Part shown: positions 1-9,103 of the stretch, piece after piece
Layout of the letters: every line of letters starts with the position of its first letter
How positions within the stretch are numbered: the stretch's first letter is position 1
From: Aquipseudomonas alcaligenes MRY13-0052
GTDB lineage: Bacteria; Pseudomonadota; Gammaproteobacteria; Pseudomonadales; Pseudomonadaceae
Length of the DNA stretch: 41,684 nt
Direction of reading: 5' to 3'
Assembly: GCA_000474255.1 (NCBI GenBank)
Contig: BATO01000058.1
Span: forward strand, 1 to 41,684
Notes under the pieces: model-generated
What the model saw: only the letters and a program-made list of their open reading frames with translations
What the model was told of the DNA's origin: nothing
Database searches by the model: none
Translations under genes and position numbers: made by a program

Positions 1-10
1 GCTGTCAACC

Positions 11-60
11 CCCGGGCTTATTTTTTCGCACTCCGAACGTAGCCCGGGCTTCAGACCGGG
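11..60. repeat. short CCCGGGCTT-type intergenic repeat
   Basis: The 9-mer CCCGGGCTT occurs at 11-19 and again at 43-51. The second copy can pair with CCGGG at 56-60 to make a small hairpin. Elements of this style are scattered between genes in many Pseudomonas genomes. I see no coding potential here. It lies downstream of pdxJ, so it may also mark the end of that transcript, but there is no T-run to call a terminator. Confidence 0.45.
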
Positions 61-81
61 AAAGCCCGGCACCGGCTCGAG

Positions 82-117
82 CGAATGGTGGACCACGCTT
101 CACCGGTCCACCATTCG
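82..117. repeat. perfect 13-bp inverted repeat downstream of pdxJ
   Basis: CGAATGGTGGACC (82-94) is the exact reverse complement of 105-117, with a 10-base loop. It lies 50 bases past the pdxJ stop. No T-tract follows on either strand, so it is better read as a dispersed REP-like palindrome than an intrinsic terminator, though it could protect the 3' end of the mRNA. Confidence 0.6.
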
Positions 118-167
118 GAGTCATGTCGAACCCCGGCCCCGTGCCCCCACACACGACACTTCAAGCT

Positions 168-917
168 TCAAGCTCGTGACGCTTGCGCCCCCTGGATCAG
201 CTGTTTCATCTCGATCACCGCCTGCTTGAAACCAACAAACAGCGCATGGGCCACCAGGGCGTGACCGATATTCAGCTCATTGATGCCGGGGATGGCGGCT
301 ACCGGTTCGACGTTGTGGTAGTGCAGGCCGTGGCCGGCGTTGACCACCAGGCCGAGCTTCAAGCCCAGGGCGACGCCTTCGCGGATGCGCTGCAGCTCGT
401 GGGCGGCTTCTTCCGGGGTGTGGGCGTCGGCGTAGCGGCCGGTGTGCAGTTCGATGGCGGGGGCGCCGACGCGGTGGGAGGCTTCGATCTGCGCCGGGTC
501 GGCATCGATGAACAGGGAGACTTCACTGCCCAGACGCGCCAGGCGCTCGACCGCGGCTTTGATGCGGGCTTCCTGGCCGGCGACGTCGAGGCCGCCTTCG
601 GTGGTCAGTTCCTGGCGGGTTTCCGGTACCAGGCAGACATGCTCGGGGCGGATCTCCTCGGCGAAGGCGAGCATCTCCTCGGTGACGCCCATCTCGAAGT
701 TCATGCGGGTCTGCAGGACCTCCTTGAGCACGCGCACGTCACGCTCCTGGATGTGCCGGCGGTCCTCGCGCAGGTGCACGGTGATGCCGTCGGCGCCGGC
801 TTCCTCGGCGTCCAGCGCGGCCTTGACCGGGTCCGGGTAGCGGGTGCCACGGGCCTGGCGCAGGGTGGCGACGTGGTCGATGTTGACGCCGAGCAGAACA
901 CGGTTGGCTTCAGTCAC
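168..917 (-). CDS. pdxJ: pyridoxine 5'-phosphate synthase PdxJ
   Basis: PdxJ condenses 1-deoxyxylulose 5-phosphate with 3-amino-2-oxopropyl phosphate to give pyridoxine 5'-phosphate, the last ring-forming step of vitamin B6 synthesis in the cytosol. The 249-residue product has the family's length. It shows [13 protein letters not shown] near residue 12, [11 protein letters not shown] near 46, FEMG near 74 and NAGHGL near 193. His48, Glu75 and His196 align with the catalytic His/Glu/His known from E. coli PdxJ. Its start overlaps the end of recO by 8 bases, so it is the last gene of the rnc-era-recO-pdxJ string and is probably translationally coupled. Confidence 0.97.
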   Translation of the reverse strand: MTEANRVLLGVNIDHVATLRQARGTRYPDPVKAALDAEEAGADGITVHLREDRRHIQERDVRVLKEVLQTRMNFEMGVTEEMLAFAEEIRPEHVCLVPETRQELTTEGGLDVAGQEARIKAAVERLARLGSEVSLFIDADPAQIEASHRVGAPAIELHTGRYADAHTPEEAAHELQRIREGVALGLKLGLVVNAGHGLHYHNVEPVAAIPGINELNIGHALVAHALFVGFKQAVIEMKQLIQGAQASRA

Positions 918-1608
918 GGGAGGGTTCCTTGAGTGTCATGAAGAGTTCACGGCTGGCCAGGGGCCTGCCGCCGAGATGGGGTGCCAGGGCCTGGCGCATC
1001 AGGCGCTTGGCCGCAGCGAGGGCACCGGGGGCGCTCCAGTCCGCCTCGGCCAGGGCCAGCAGTTCGGCGCCCTGGAACAGGCCCGGCTGCAGTTGGCCAA
1101 CGGGCTCGAGGCCGGCATCGGGCAACAGGCGGTAGATGCCGCTGGCGGCGATGGGCGTGCCGTGGAGGTCGATGTCCAGGGCAAAACCATAGCCCAGCTC
1201 GTCCAGCAGGCGCCATTCGAAAGCGCGTAGCAGCGGCTCCAGCGGACGGCCGCCGGCCAGGGCCTGGAGGGTGGCGGCGTAATGCTCGAACAGCGCGGGG
1301 TGCGGCGCTTCGGCCGGCAGCAGGCGGATGGTCAGTTCATTGAGGTAGAGGCCGCTGAACAGCGCCTCACCGGTGAGGAAGTGGGGGATGCCGGCGCTTT
1401 CCAGGCGCCCCACGTTCTTCAGCTCACCACGGCCGCGGAATTCGGCCTCCAGCGGCACGAAGGGCCGGACCAAAGTACCGGCCTTGCCCCGCGCACCCCG
1501 CATGACGGCGCGAAGCCGCCCTTCCGGGGTGAGGAAATCCACCAGCGCGCTGCTTTCGCGGTAGGCCCTGCTGTGCAGTACGAAGGCCGGTTGCGCACTG
1601 GTCTGCAT
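910..1608 (-). CDS. recO: DNA repair protein RecO
   Basis: RecO works with RecR (and RecF) to load RecA onto SSB-coated single-stranded DNA in gap repair. The 232-residue protein has the typical N-terminal OB-fold region (residues about 1-80, beginning [16 protein letters not shown] with MRGARG near 36-41) and a helical C-terminal part. It has no cysteine zinc cluster, as is usual in gammaproteobacterial RecO. It starts 3 bases after the era stop and overlaps pdxJ by 8 bases, the standard order in this group. Confidence 0.95.
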   Translation of the reverse strand: MQTSAQPAFVLHSRAYRESSALVDFLTPEGRLRAVMRGARGKAGTLVRPFVPLEAEFRGRGELKNVGRLESAGIPHFLTGEALFSGLYLNELTIRLLPAEAPHPALFEHYAATLQALAGGRPLEPLLRAFEWRLLDELGYGFALDIDLHGTPIAASGIYRLLPDAGLEPVGQLQPGLFQGAELLALAEADWSAPGALAAAKRLMRQALAPHLGGRPLASRELFMTLKEPSRD

Positions 1609-1611
1609 CGG

Positions 1612-2514
1612 TTACTGGTCGTTGTAGCCCAGGGAGCGCAGGGCGCGCTCGTCGTCGGACCAGCCACCCTTCACCTTGACCCAGAGGTTGAGCATGACCT
1701 TGGAGTCGAACAGCACCTCCATGTCCTTGCGGGCTTCCTGGCCGATGCGCTTGATGCGCTCGCCACCGTCGCCAATGATGATTTTCTTCTGCCCGTCGCG
1801 CTCCACCAGGATCAGCGCATGGATATGGAGGATGCGGCCTTCCTGCTTGAACTCCTCGATCTCGACGGTGATCTGGTAGGGCAGTTCGGCACCGAGCTGG
1901 CGCATGATCTTCTCGCGCACCAGCTCGGCAGCGAGGAAACGGCTGCTGCGGTCGGTGATCTGGTCTTCCGGGAAGAAGTGCTCGCCCTCGGGCAGGCGTT
2001 CGGCGACCAGGCGCTCCAGGGTGTCGAGGTTGTGCCCCTGCTGGGCGGAGATCGGCACCACTTCGGCCTTGGGCAGCTGCTCCTGGAGCCAGGCCAGGTG
2101 CGGCATCAGGTCGGCCTTGTCGTCCAGGCGGTCGGTCTTGTTGATGGCCAGGATCACCGGGCCCTGGACGTACTGGACGCGCTCGAGCACCAGTTGGTCC
2201 TCGTCGGTCCAGCGGTTGCGGTCGACCACGAAGATCACCACGTCGACATCCTTGAGGGCGGCCGAGGCGGTCTTGTTCATGTAGCGGTTGAGCGCTTTCT
2301 CGTTGTTCTTGTGCAGGCCGGGGGTATCGACATAGACGGCCTGGACATCACCCTCGGTCTTGATGCCGAGCATGTTGTGGCGGGTGGTCTGCGGCTTGCG
2401 CGAGGTGATCGCCAGCTTCTGCCCGAGGATGTGGTTGAGCAGCGTCGACTTGCCCACGTTGGGGCGACCGACGATGGCGACATAGCCACAGCGCTGGGTA
2501 TTGGTATCAGTCAT
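1612..2514 (-). CDS. era: GTPase Era
   Basis: Era is an essential GTPase that binds the 3' end of 16S rRNA and helps mature the small ribosomal subunit. The 300-residue protein has G1 GRPNVGKST (16-24), G3 DTPG (63-66) and G4 NKTD (125-128). A C-terminal KH domain carries the GxxG-type loop [10 protein letters not shown] (about 246-255). Its ATG lies inside the last codons of rnc (8-base overlap), matching the conserved coupling of RNase III and Era. Confidence 0.98.
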   Translation of the reverse strand: MTDTNTQRCGYVAIVGRPNVGKSTLLNHILGQKLAITSRKPQTTRHNMLGIKTEGDVQAVYVDTPGLHKNNEKALNRYMNKTASAALKDVDVVIFVVDRNRWTDEDQLVLERVQYVQGPVILAINKTDRLDDKADLMPHLAWLQEQLPKAEVVPISAQQGHNLDTLERLVAERLPEGEHFFPEDQITDRSSRFLAAELVREKIMRQLGAELPYQITVEIEEFKQEGRILHIHALILVERDGQKKIIIGDGGERIKRIGQEARKDMEVLFDSKVMLNLWVKVKGGWSDDERALRSLGYNDQ

Positions 2515-3196
2515 GGCCGTTCTCCACGCCCAAGGCCACCAGTGCTGCTGCCGCCGCTACCTGTTCGGCAATGCGTCGGCTGGCACCCTGGCCACGGGTC
2601 TTGTCATTCAGCAGGGCGATCTCGCACTCGACGAAGAAGGTGCGGCAATGGGGTTCGCCCTGGATATCCACCACTTCATAGCGGGGCAGTTCGCAGGCCC
2701 GCGACTGGAGGAATTCCTGCAGGCGGGTTTTCGGGTCCTTGTTGGTATCGACCAGGGTCAGGCCTTCCAGCTCGTTGTGCAGCCAGGCGAGGACGCGTTC
2801 ACGGGCGCGCTCCATGCCGGCATCGAGATAGATGGCACCGATCAGCGCTTCCAGCGCATCGGCCAGGATCGACTCGCGGCGGAAACCGCCGCTTTTCAGC
2901 TCACCGGAGCCCAGGCGCAGGTACTCGCCCAGCTCGAAACCACGGGCCAGCAGGGCCAGGGTCTCACCCTTGACCAGGCGAGCACGCAGGCGTGACAGCT
3001 GACCTTCGCGGGCCTGGGGAAAACGCTCGTAGAGCGCCTCGCCGGCAACGAAGTTGAGAATGGCATCACCGAGGAACTCCAGGCGTTCGTTGTTGCGCCC
3101 GGCGAAACTGCGGTGGGTCAGGGCCAGGGTCATCAGACCCTGGTCCTGGAAGGTGTGGCCGAGCTGACGCTCGAGACGGCTAAGGGATACGCTCAC
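2507..3196 (-). CDS. rnc: ribonuclease III
   Basis: RNase III cleaves double-stranded RNA in rRNA precursors and regulatory hairpins. The 229-residue protein carries the signature NERLEFLGD (36-44). Glu40, Asp44, Asp113 and Glu116 are the expected metal-binding catalytic residues (second motif around [15 protein letters not shown]). A double-stranded RNA-binding domain fills roughly residues 155-225. The start overlaps the upstream DUF4845 gene by 4 bases (ATGA arrangement), and the end overlaps era. Confidence 0.98.
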   Translation of the reverse strand: MSVSLSRLERQLGHTFQDQGLMTLALTHRSFAGRNNERLEFLGDAILNFVAGEALYERFPQAREGQLSRLRARLVKGETLALLARGFELGEYLRLGSGELKSGGFRRESILADALEALIGAIYLDAGMERARERVLAWLHNELEGLTLVDTNKDPKTRLQEFLQSRACELPRYEVVDIQGEPHCRTFFVECEIALLNDKTRGQGASRRIAEQVAAAAALVALGVENGHD

Positions 3197-3570
3197 GGGA
3201 CCCGCACACGGAATTCTTTGTCGAAGTGCACCACCAGATCGAGGTTCTCGATCAGCGGCTCGCGTTTTTCGTATTTCAGCGTGGCATAGAAGTCGTTGTT
3301 CTCGACCTTCACCTGCAGGGCCTTCTCCAGGTCGATATCACGGATACCGTTGACCATCATGCCTTTACGCACGTAATCCTGGAAATCTCGTGGAGTGGAG
3401 ATGTTCTGACCCTTCTCGTTCTCGACCGCCTTGATCATTTTCTCGATCGCGTAGTAATCCATGTAGTGCGGAACGATCTTGAAGGCCGTGCTGGCGAGGA
3501 AGGCGACGACGGCCAGGACAACCAGCCAGCCCAGTATCGACAAGCCCCTCTGCGAGTGCGCAAACGTCAT
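3193..3570 (-). CDS. DUF4845 single-pass membrane protein
   Basis: This is a 125-residue protein of unknown function with a short N-terminal segment, one membrane span at about residues 11-30 ([17 protein letters not shown]) and an extracytoplasmic domain of about 95 residues. The family is regularly found between lepB and rnc in gammaproteobacteria, which fits here. The stop overlaps the rnc start by 4 bases, so it is likely co-translated with rnc. The position suggests a link to protein export or RNA processing, but nothing in the sequence proves it. Confidence 0.88.
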   Translation of the reverse strand: MTFAHSQRGLSILGWLVVLAVVAFLASTAFKIVPHYMDYYAIEKMIKAVENEKGQNISTPRDFQDYVRKGMMVNGIRDIDLEKALQVKVENNDFYATLKYEKREPLIENLDLVVHFDKEFRVRVP

Positions 3571-3634
3571 GATGACCTCAATGTCAGTGGTGTTGTGTGA
3601 GCCGGATGGCCCCCTGCAAGACTATATATAGCGG

Positions 3635-3659
3635 GCGGCGCTGCATTGAACAGCGCCGC
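3635..3659 (-). other. 9-bp stem-loop in lepB to DUF4845-rnc spacer
   Basis: GCGGCGCTG at 3635-3643 pairs perfectly with 3651-3659 across a 7-base loop. On the minus strand it is followed by CCGCTATATATAG and then the DUF4845-rnc-era genes. It may be an RNA-processing or attenuation hairpin, or simply flank a promoter using TATATA as -10. There is no T-run, so it is not a standard terminator. Confidence 0.45.
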
Positions 3660-3680
3660 AAAAGCGAAAGTCGGGGGCCG

Positions 3681-4535
3681 TCAGTGAATGAGGCCCACGC
3701 GGGAGAAATTCGGCAGGTTGTTCATCTTCGGGTCCGGCCAGCTCATCCATACGGCGAACGCCTTGCCGACGATGTTGCGATCCGGAACCATGCCGAGCAG
3801 GTCCTTGGGAATGTTCGGGTCGTTCCAGTAGCGACTGTCATTCGAGTTGTCGCGGTTGTCGCCCATCATGAAGTAATGCCCTTGCGGCACCACCCACTCC
3901 TTGCCCGGCTCCATGCGGTAGCGCTTCATCTCCTTGCGGATGAGGTGCTCGGCGGCGCCCAGCTTCTCCTCGTACAGGCGGGAGCTGCCCAGGGTGCCCG
4001 GCTCGTCGCCGATCAGCTTCTCCGCTACCTGCTCGCCGTTGACGGTGAGGCGCTTGTCGCTGCTGTAGGCGATACGATCACCCGGCAGGCCGATCACGCG
4101 CTTGATGTAGTTGATGTTCGGGTCGCTGGGGTAGCGGAACACCATGACATCACCGCGCTGCGGGTCACCGACCTCGATCACCTTGCTGTCCACCACCGGC
4201 AGGCGAATGCCATAGGCGAACTTGTTGACCAGGATGAAATCGCCCACTTCCAGGGTCGGTTTCATCGAGCCGGAGGGAATCTGGAAGGGCTCGACCAGGA
4301 ACGACCGCAGCACCAGCACGATGGCCAGCACCGGGAAGAAGGACTTGCCGTATTCCACCAGCAAGGGTTCCTTGTCGAGCTTTTCCACCACCTCGGGGTC
4401 GGGCTCGCCGACTTGCCCCTCGTAGGCGGCAATCGCAGAGCGCCGGCGCGGAGCCAGCAGAACCAGATCGATGAGCGCGAGTACGCCGCAGACAGCCACG
4501 GCGATAACCAACAAGAGCGGGAAATTGATCGACAT
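3681..4535 (-). CDS. lepB: signal peptidase I
   Basis: Signal peptidase I removes Sec and Tat signal peptides at the outer face of the inner membrane. The 284-residue protein has two N-terminal membrane spans (about 4-28 and 64-80). The nucleophile is Ser90 in PSGSMKPTL and the general base is Lys145 in YIKRVIGLPGD, followed by the late family motif MGDNRDNSNDSR. It begins 5 bases after the lepA stop, the conserved lepA-lepB pair. Confidence 0.98.
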   Translation of the reverse strand: MSINFPLLLVIAVAVCGVLALIDLVLLAPRRRSAIAAYEGQVGEPDPEVVEKLDKEPLLVEYGKSFFPVLAIVLVLRSFLVEPFQIPSGSMKPTLEVGDFILVNKFAYGIRLPVVDSKVIEVGDPQRGDVMVFRYPSDPNINYIKRVIGLPGDRIAYSSDKRLTVNGEQVAEKLIGDEPGTLGSSRLYEEKLGAAEHLIRKEMKRYRMEPGKEWVVPQGHYFMMGDNRDNSNDSRYWNDPNIPKDLLGMVPDRNIVGKAFAVWMSWPDPKMNNLPNFSRVGLIH

Positions 4536-4540
4536 AGACC

Positions 4541-6340
4541 CTAGCTATCCACTTTGAGCACTGCGAGGAAGGCTTCCTGTGGAATTTCCACACTGCCGAC
4601 CTGCTTCATCCTTTTCTTACCGGCCTTCTGCTTCTCCAGCAGTTTCTTCTTACGGCTGACGTCACCGCCGTAGCATTTGGCCAGAACGTTCTTCCTGAGC
4701 GCCTTTACGGTAGTACGTGCAACGATCTGACCACCGATCGCCGCCTGGATCGCCACGTCGAACATCTGCCGTGGGATCAGTTCTTTCATTTTCTCGGTCA
4801 GCGCGCGGCCTTTGTAGTGGGCCTGGTCACGGTGAACGATCAGCGCCAGCGCGTCGACCTTCTCACCGTTGATCAACACGTCCAGCTTGACCAGGTTGGC
4901 CGACTGGAAGCGGTCGAAGCTGTAGTCCAGCGACGCGTAGCCGCGGCTCACCGACTTCAAGCGGTCGAAGAAGTCGAGCACCACTTCGTTCATCGGCAGG
5001 TCGTAGCAAACCTGAACCTGGCTGCTGAGGAATTGCATGTCGCGCTGTACGCCACGTTTCTCGATGCACAGGGTGATGACGTTGCCCAGGTGCTCCTGGG
5101 GCACGAGGATATTGGCGCGCACGATGGGTTCGCGCATTTCCTCGACGAGCGAGAGGTCGGGCAGCTTGGACGGGTTGTCGACGTAGATCGTCTCGCCGGT
5201 CTTCAGCACCACCTCGAAGATTACCGTCGGCGCGGTGGTGATCAGGTCCAGGTCGTATTCGCGCTCCAGGCGCTCCTGGATGATCTCCATGTGCAGCATG
5301 CCGAGGAAGCCGATGCGGAAGCCGAAGCCCAGGGCTTCGGAGCTTTCCGGCTCGTATTGCAGCGCGGCATCGTTCAGGGTCAGTTTCTGCAGCGCTTCGC
5401 GGAAGTCCTCGAAGTCGTCGGAACTGACCGGGAACAGGCCGGCGTAGACCTGCGGCTTGATGCGCTGGAAGCCCGGCAGCACGTCGACGTCAGGAGTATT
5501 GGAGAGGGTCAGGGTGTCACCCACCGGGGCACCGAGGATGTCCTTGATACCGGCGATGATGAAGCCCACTTCACCGGCCTTGAGGTCGGCCATTTCGGTG
5601 TGCTTGGGGGTGAATACACCGACGCTGTCCACCTGGTGGAGCTTGCCGGTGGACTTGACCAGGATCTTGTCGCCCTTCTTCACCCGGCCGTGCTTGACCC
5701 GTACCAGGGAGACCACACCCAGGTAGTTGTCGAACCAGGAGTCGATGATCAGGGCCTGCAGCGGCGCCTCGATCTCGCCTTCGGGCGCAGGGATGACCTT
5801 GACCAACTGCTCGAGCACGTCGATCACGCCCATGCCGCTCTTGGCGCTGCAGGGCACGGCGTCGGTGGCGTCGATGCCGATGATGTGCTCGATCTCTTCC
5901 TTGACCCGCTCCGGCTCGGCCTGGGGCAGGTCCATCTTGTTCAGCACGGGCATGACTTCAAGCCCCTGCTCGATGGCGGTGTAACAGTTGGCGACCGACT
6001 GCGCCTCGACGCCCTGGCCGGCATCCACCACCAGCAGCGCACCTTCGCAGGCGGCCAGCGAGCGGCTGACTTCATAGGTGAAGTCGACGTGGCCGGGGGT
6101 ATCGATGAAGTTCAACTGGTAGGTCTTACCGTCCTGCGACTTGTAGTGCAGGGTGACGCTATGGGCCTTGATGGTGATGCCGCGTTCACGCTCCAGGTCC
6201 ATGGAGTCCAGGACCTGGGCCTCCATCTCGCGGTCGGACAGGCCGCCACACATCTGGATGAAGCGGTCGGCCAGGGTCGACTTGCCATGGTCGATGTGGG
6301 CGATGATCGAAAAATTGCGGATATGACTCAGGTCACTCAC
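4541..6340 (-). CDS. lepA: elongation factor 4 (LepA)
   Basis: LepA (EF4) is a ribosome-associated translational GTPase implicated in back-translocation and in initiation or assembly of the 30S subunit. It has the GTPase motifs [16 protein letters not shown] and NKMD, EF-G-like domains II-III and V, and the lysine-rich C-terminal domain unique to LepA. I take the GTG at 6340 (reading [20 protein letters not shown]), giving 599 residues, the usual family length. The longer frame opens only at a TTG 27 bases upstream, inside a hairpin. There is no strong Shine-Dalgarno in front of the GTG. Confidence 0.97.
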   Translation of the reverse strand: MSDLSHIRNFSIIAHIDHGKSTLADRFIQMCGGLSDREMEAQVLDSMDLERERGITIKAHSVTLHYKSQDGKTYQLNFIDTPGHVDFTYEVSRSLAACEGALLVVDAGQGVEAQSVANCYTAIEQGLEVMPVLNKMDLPQAEPERVKEEIEHIIGIDATDAVPCSAKSGMGVIDVLEQLVKVIPAPEGEIEAPLQALIIDSWFDNYLGVVSLVRVKHGRVKKGDKILVKSTGKLHQVDSVGVFTPKHTEMADLKAGEVGFIIAGIKDILGAPVGDTLTLSNTPDVDVLPGFQRIKPQVYAGLFPVSSDDFEDFREALQKLTLNDAALQYEPESSEALGFGFRIGFLGMLHMEIIQERLEREYDLDLITTAPTVIFEVVLKTGETIYVDNPSKLPDLSLVEEMREPIVRANILVPQEHLGNVITLCIEKRGVQRDMQFLSSQVQVCYDLPMNEVVLDFFDRLKSVSRGYASLDYSFDRFQSANLVKLDVLINGEKVDALALIVHRDQAHYKGRALTEKMKELIPRQMFDVAIQAAIGGQIVARTTVKALRKNVLAKCYGGDVSRKKKLLEKQKAGKKRMKQVGSVEIPQEAFLAVLKVDS

Positions 6341-6354
6341 AGGGTCGACACTCG

Positions 6355-6380
6355 AAAAAAGCCGCAAGCCGGTTGCTTGC
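6355..6380 (-). other. terminator-like hairpin in the lepA leader
   Basis: On the minus strand GCAAGC (6380-6375), loop AACCG and GCTTGC (6369-6364) are followed after GGC by six Ts (6360-6355), ending about 15 bases before the lepA GTG. The shape resembles a weak intrinsic terminator or attenuator. A possible sigma-70 promoter lies just upstream (TTGCCT at 6414-6409 and TATTTT at 6389-6384, 19-base spacing), but the match is weak. Confidence 0.4.
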
Positions 6381-6450
6381 CGAAAAATAGCCGGGGAGTT
6401 TACCTGATAGGCAACTCAGGCGTCACGCCCGCATGGCGGAGCGCAGACAT

Positions 6451-6480
6451 GAAAAAGGGCGACCCTGGTCGCCCTTTTTC
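6451..6480 (-). terminator. intrinsic terminator of the algU-mucABD operon
   Basis: GAAAAAGGGCGACC (6451-6464) and its exact reverse complement (6467-6480) form a 14-bp stem flanked by A and T tracts, so it is potentially bidirectional. It lies 11 bases past the mucD stop codon and separates the stress operon from lepA-lepB. Confidence 0.9.
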
Positions 6481-6491
6481 AGTGCATCGGA

Positions 6492-7925
6492 TTATTCCGA
6501 AAGCTTGAAGGTGATGAAGCTGGCGCGTCCCTGGCGCAGCACGCGCATGGACACGGAACGATTCTTCGGCAGTTCCTTGGCCACCTTGGCGAAGGTCTGC
6601 ACCGAATCGATGGACTGGTTGTTCAGGTGGCTGATCACATCACCCGGGCGCAGGCCCATGAGGGCTGCCGGGCCATCCTGAACTTCCTTGATCACCACAC
6701 CGCCCTTGATGTCGAGGCTCTTCTTCTGCTCGTTGGACAGCTCGGCGACCAGCACGCCCAGACGATTGCTGCTGCGCTCGGCACCCTGCGGAGCACCGGT
6801 GGAGGTGACTTCCTCACCGTCTTCCGGCAGCGAGCCGATGGTCAGCGACAGGTTCTTGCGCGAGCCTTCGCGAACGACATCAAGGTCGATCTTGCTGCCA
6901 GGCTTGAGGGCCCCGACCAAATGCGGCAGGTCAGCGGACATGACGATCGGCTGGCCGTTCATGCTGAGGATCACGTCACCGACCTGCAGGCCACCCTTGG
7001 CGGCGGGGCCATCGTCCAGCACCTGGGCCACGAGGGCACCGGCCGGCTTGTCGAGACCGAAGGATTCGGCCAGATCCTTGTTCACTTCCTGGATTACCAC
7101 GCCGAGCCAGCCGCGGCTGACCTTGCCTTCGGCCTTGAGCTGGTCGGCCACACTCATGGCGACGTCGATCGGGATGGCGAAGGACAGGCCCATGAAGCCG
7201 CCGGAACGGGTGAAGATCTGCGAGTTGATGCCCACTACCTCGCCATCCAGGTTGAACAGCGGGCCGCCGGAGTTACCCGGGTTGATGGCCACGTCGGTCT
7301 GGATGAAGGGCACATAGTTCTCGTTCGGCAGGCTGCGCCCCTTGGCGCTGACGATGCCGGCGGTCACCGAATGGTCGAAGCCGAAGGGCGAGCCGATGGC
7401 CAACACCCAACTGCCGACTTTCAGCGCATCGGACTTGCCGAGCTTGACGATGGGCAGGTCCTTGCCTTCGACCTTGAGCAGAGCCACGTCGGTGCGCGCA
7501 TCGGCACCGATCAGCTTGGCTTCCAGCTCGCTGCGGTCGGACAGGCGCACGATGATTTCATCGGCATCCGCTACCACATGGTTGTTGGTCAGGACGTAGC
7601 CATCCTTGGAGATGATGAAGCCCGAACCCAGGGACTGCGCCTCGCGCTGGCGACCGCCCCCCGGACTGCGCGGAACCTGAGGCATGCTGCGCTCGAAGAA
7701 CTCGCGGAGCATGGGCGGCAGGCCTTCCAGATCGGGCATCGCCTGGTTACCAGCGACCGCACGCGAGGGCAGCTTCTGCCGGGTACTGATGTTGACGACC
7801 GCCGGGGAGGCCTCCTCCACCAGCGGCGTGAAGTCGGGCAATTCGGCATGCGCGACAAAGGTTTGACCGAGCAGCAGCACCGCCGCGAACGCGGACAGGC
7901 AGGATTTCATGCTTAGCATCGACAT
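6492..7925 (-). CDS. mucD: periplasmic serine protease MucD (DegP/HtrA family)
   Basis: MucD is a periplasmic HtrA-type protease and chaperone that degrades misfolded envelope proteins and dampens AlgU activation. The 477-residue precursor has a signal peptide (to about residue 27, ...FVAHA). The catalytic triad is His116 (TNNHVV), Asp146 (ARTDVALLK) and Ser219 (GNSGGPL). Two PDZ domains follow at about 260-350 and 385-470. The ATG at 7925 has a GGGAG sequence 6 bases upstream; a second in-frame ATG five codons later is also possible. Here it follows mucB directly with no mucC between. Confidence 0.96.
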   Translation of the reverse strand: MSMLSMKSCLSAFAAVLLLGQTFVAHAELPDFTPLVEEASPAVVNISTRQKLPSRAVAGNQAMPDLEGLPPMLREFFERSMPQVPRSPGGGRQREAQSLGSGFIISKDGYVLTNNHVVADADEIIVRLSDRSELEAKLIGADARTDVALLKVEGKDLPIVKLGKSDALKVGSWVLAIGSPFGFDHSVTAGIVSAKGRSLPNENYVPFIQTDVAINPGNSGGPLFNLDGEVVGINSQIFTRSGGFMGLSFAIPIDVAMSVADQLKAEGKVSRGWLGVVIQEVNKDLAESFGLDKPAGALVAQVLDDGPAAKGGLQVGDVILSMNGQPIVMSADLPHLVGALKPGSKIDLDVVREGSRKNLSLTIGSLPEDGEEVTSTGAPQGAERSSNRLGVLVAELSNEQKKSLDIKGGVVIKEVQDGPAALMGLRPGDVISHLNNQSIDSVQTFAKVAKELPKNRSVSMRVLRQGRASFITFKLSE

Positions 7926-8132
7926 ACAGCTCCCGTCATGAAACGAGGAATGTGAACCCGGCGCGGGCCGACCGGCCTGGCGGGCAAACGCAATTCGGGC
8001 CGGGGGTCGCCCCCAGCCCGAGATAACACAATTGGGAATTCTTTTGCAGGAACCGTCGCCGAGGAACGATCAGCCCACGACGCCCAGCGGGTCGCCGTGG
8101 TCATGGCCGCTCCGCCCACGGCGTCGCTCAAC
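7926..8132 (-). other. mucB-mucD spacer where mucC is absent
   Basis: This 207-base gap lies where P. aeruginosa carries mucC (an RseC-like inner-membrane protein). I found no RseC-like frame in it. An AT-rich patch at about 8025-8050 stands out from GC-rich surroundings and could hold a separate promoter for mucD, but no good consensus hexamers are evident. Confidence 0.5.
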
Positions 8133-9095
8133 TCACTGAGCTGCCTGGGGGGCTGCGGTTCCAGCCGTACGCATAGACAACGCGATACGCTCGGCAGTTC
8201 CCACGGGGATCTCACCGACTACCGTGACCATTACGTCACCGTCGCTGGTGCCGAGCCTGCGGGACACAGCCACTGTCGGACCGAGCTCGACGCGAACGTC
8301 CTCCACCGGCCCACCGTGCAGGGGCTCGAGGAAGACCGAGAAGCGCGCCAGGCCGTCTCCATAGAGCAGACAGGCCACCGGATCGGACGATACGGGACTC
8401 TGCCGCTGGATGGCACTGGTGAGGGTGAAGCCCTCGGGCAGCCAGTCGGAACGCCAGTTGTTGGCCAGGGTCTTCGGCGCCTCGGCGAAGCGCACAGGCT
8501 TGCAATCCTGCCCAGCCTGAAGCATGGCATCACCCGGAACCTGGGATGTATCAATCTGGGTGAACTGGAAGCGTTCCAGCAACATGCCCTTCTCATTGAG
8601 CAGCAGCGACTTGAGCGGCAGGCCGGTTTCCCGGTCCAGATGCAACTCGAAGCCGTAACGGTGCTGATCACGAGGATTGAGCGACAGGACGATCGCCTGT
8701 CGCCCCGCAACCCGCGATTCGCCCACCACGCTCATGTCATAGGACTTGGCGATCTGGGCGGCATCGAGGTCGCGGGCCGGCCAGACCTGGCCATCGCCCA
8801 TCTGGTCGGAAAGCGCGCCACTCACGCATTCTGTGCGTCCATCCACGCGGAGGATTTCCTGGGCGGGGCCATCGAGCTGCTGCAGCCGTTCACGCACCTT
8901 GCCGGCGGCATCGACGCGATGCCAGACCTGATGAGTGGAAAAGCTGCCACTTCGCTCGTAGACGAAAGTGCCCTGGAAATTCTGCCGCTGTTCGGCATCA
9001 GCGAGTCGCTTCAGCCAATCCTGCGCATCGGCGGCGTGGGCGGCCTGAGCCAGCCATCCGCCACCGAGCAGTACGAAGAGTGGAAATGCGCGCAT
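8133..9095 (-). CDS. mucB: periplasmic negative regulator MucB (RseB family)
   Basis: MucB binds the periplasmic tail of the anti-sigma factor MucA and shields it from proteolysis, keeping AlgU inactive until envelope stress signals arrive. The 320-residue precursor has a signal peptide (MRAFPLFVLLGGGWLAQAAHA). After it come the RseB N-terminal domain (ADAQDWLKRL.. NFQGTFVYERSG, resembling a lipoprotein-binding fold) and a smaller C-terminal MucA-binding domain. It begins 8 bases after the mucA stop. Confidence 0.95.
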   Translation of the reverse strand: MRAFPLFVLLGGGWLAQAAHAADAQDWLKRLADAEQRQNFQGTFVYERSGSFSTHQVWHRVDAAGKVRERLQQLDGPAQEILRVDGRTECVSGALSDQMGDGQVWPARDLDAAQIAKSYDMSVVGESRVAGRQAIVLSLNPRDQHRYGFELHLDRETGLPLKSLLLNEKGMLLERFQFTQIDTSQVPGDAMLQAGQDCKPVRFAEAPKTLANNWRSDWLPEGFTLTSAIQRQSPVSSDPVACLLYGDGLARFSVFLEPLHGGPVEDVRVELGPTVAVSRRLGTSDGDVMVTVVGEIPVGTAERIALSMRTAGTAAPQAAQ

Positions 9096-9103
9096 GTTTC
9101 TCC

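Noticed and set aside
6341-6367. upstream TTG start for lepA adding nine residues
   Set aside because: The TTG is within a hairpin, has no ribosome site, and the added residues are not part of the conserved LepA N-terminus; the GTG at 6340 gives the standard length.
4817-6508. 563-codon open frame on the plus strand
   Set aside because: It is antisense to lepA, which has full family motifs; the translation shows no recognisable domain.
7913-8215. 100-codon minus-strand frame between mucB and mucD as a mucC remnant
   Set aside because: Its translation has no membrane spans or RseC cysteines and it overlaps the end of mucB; I see no evidence of homology.
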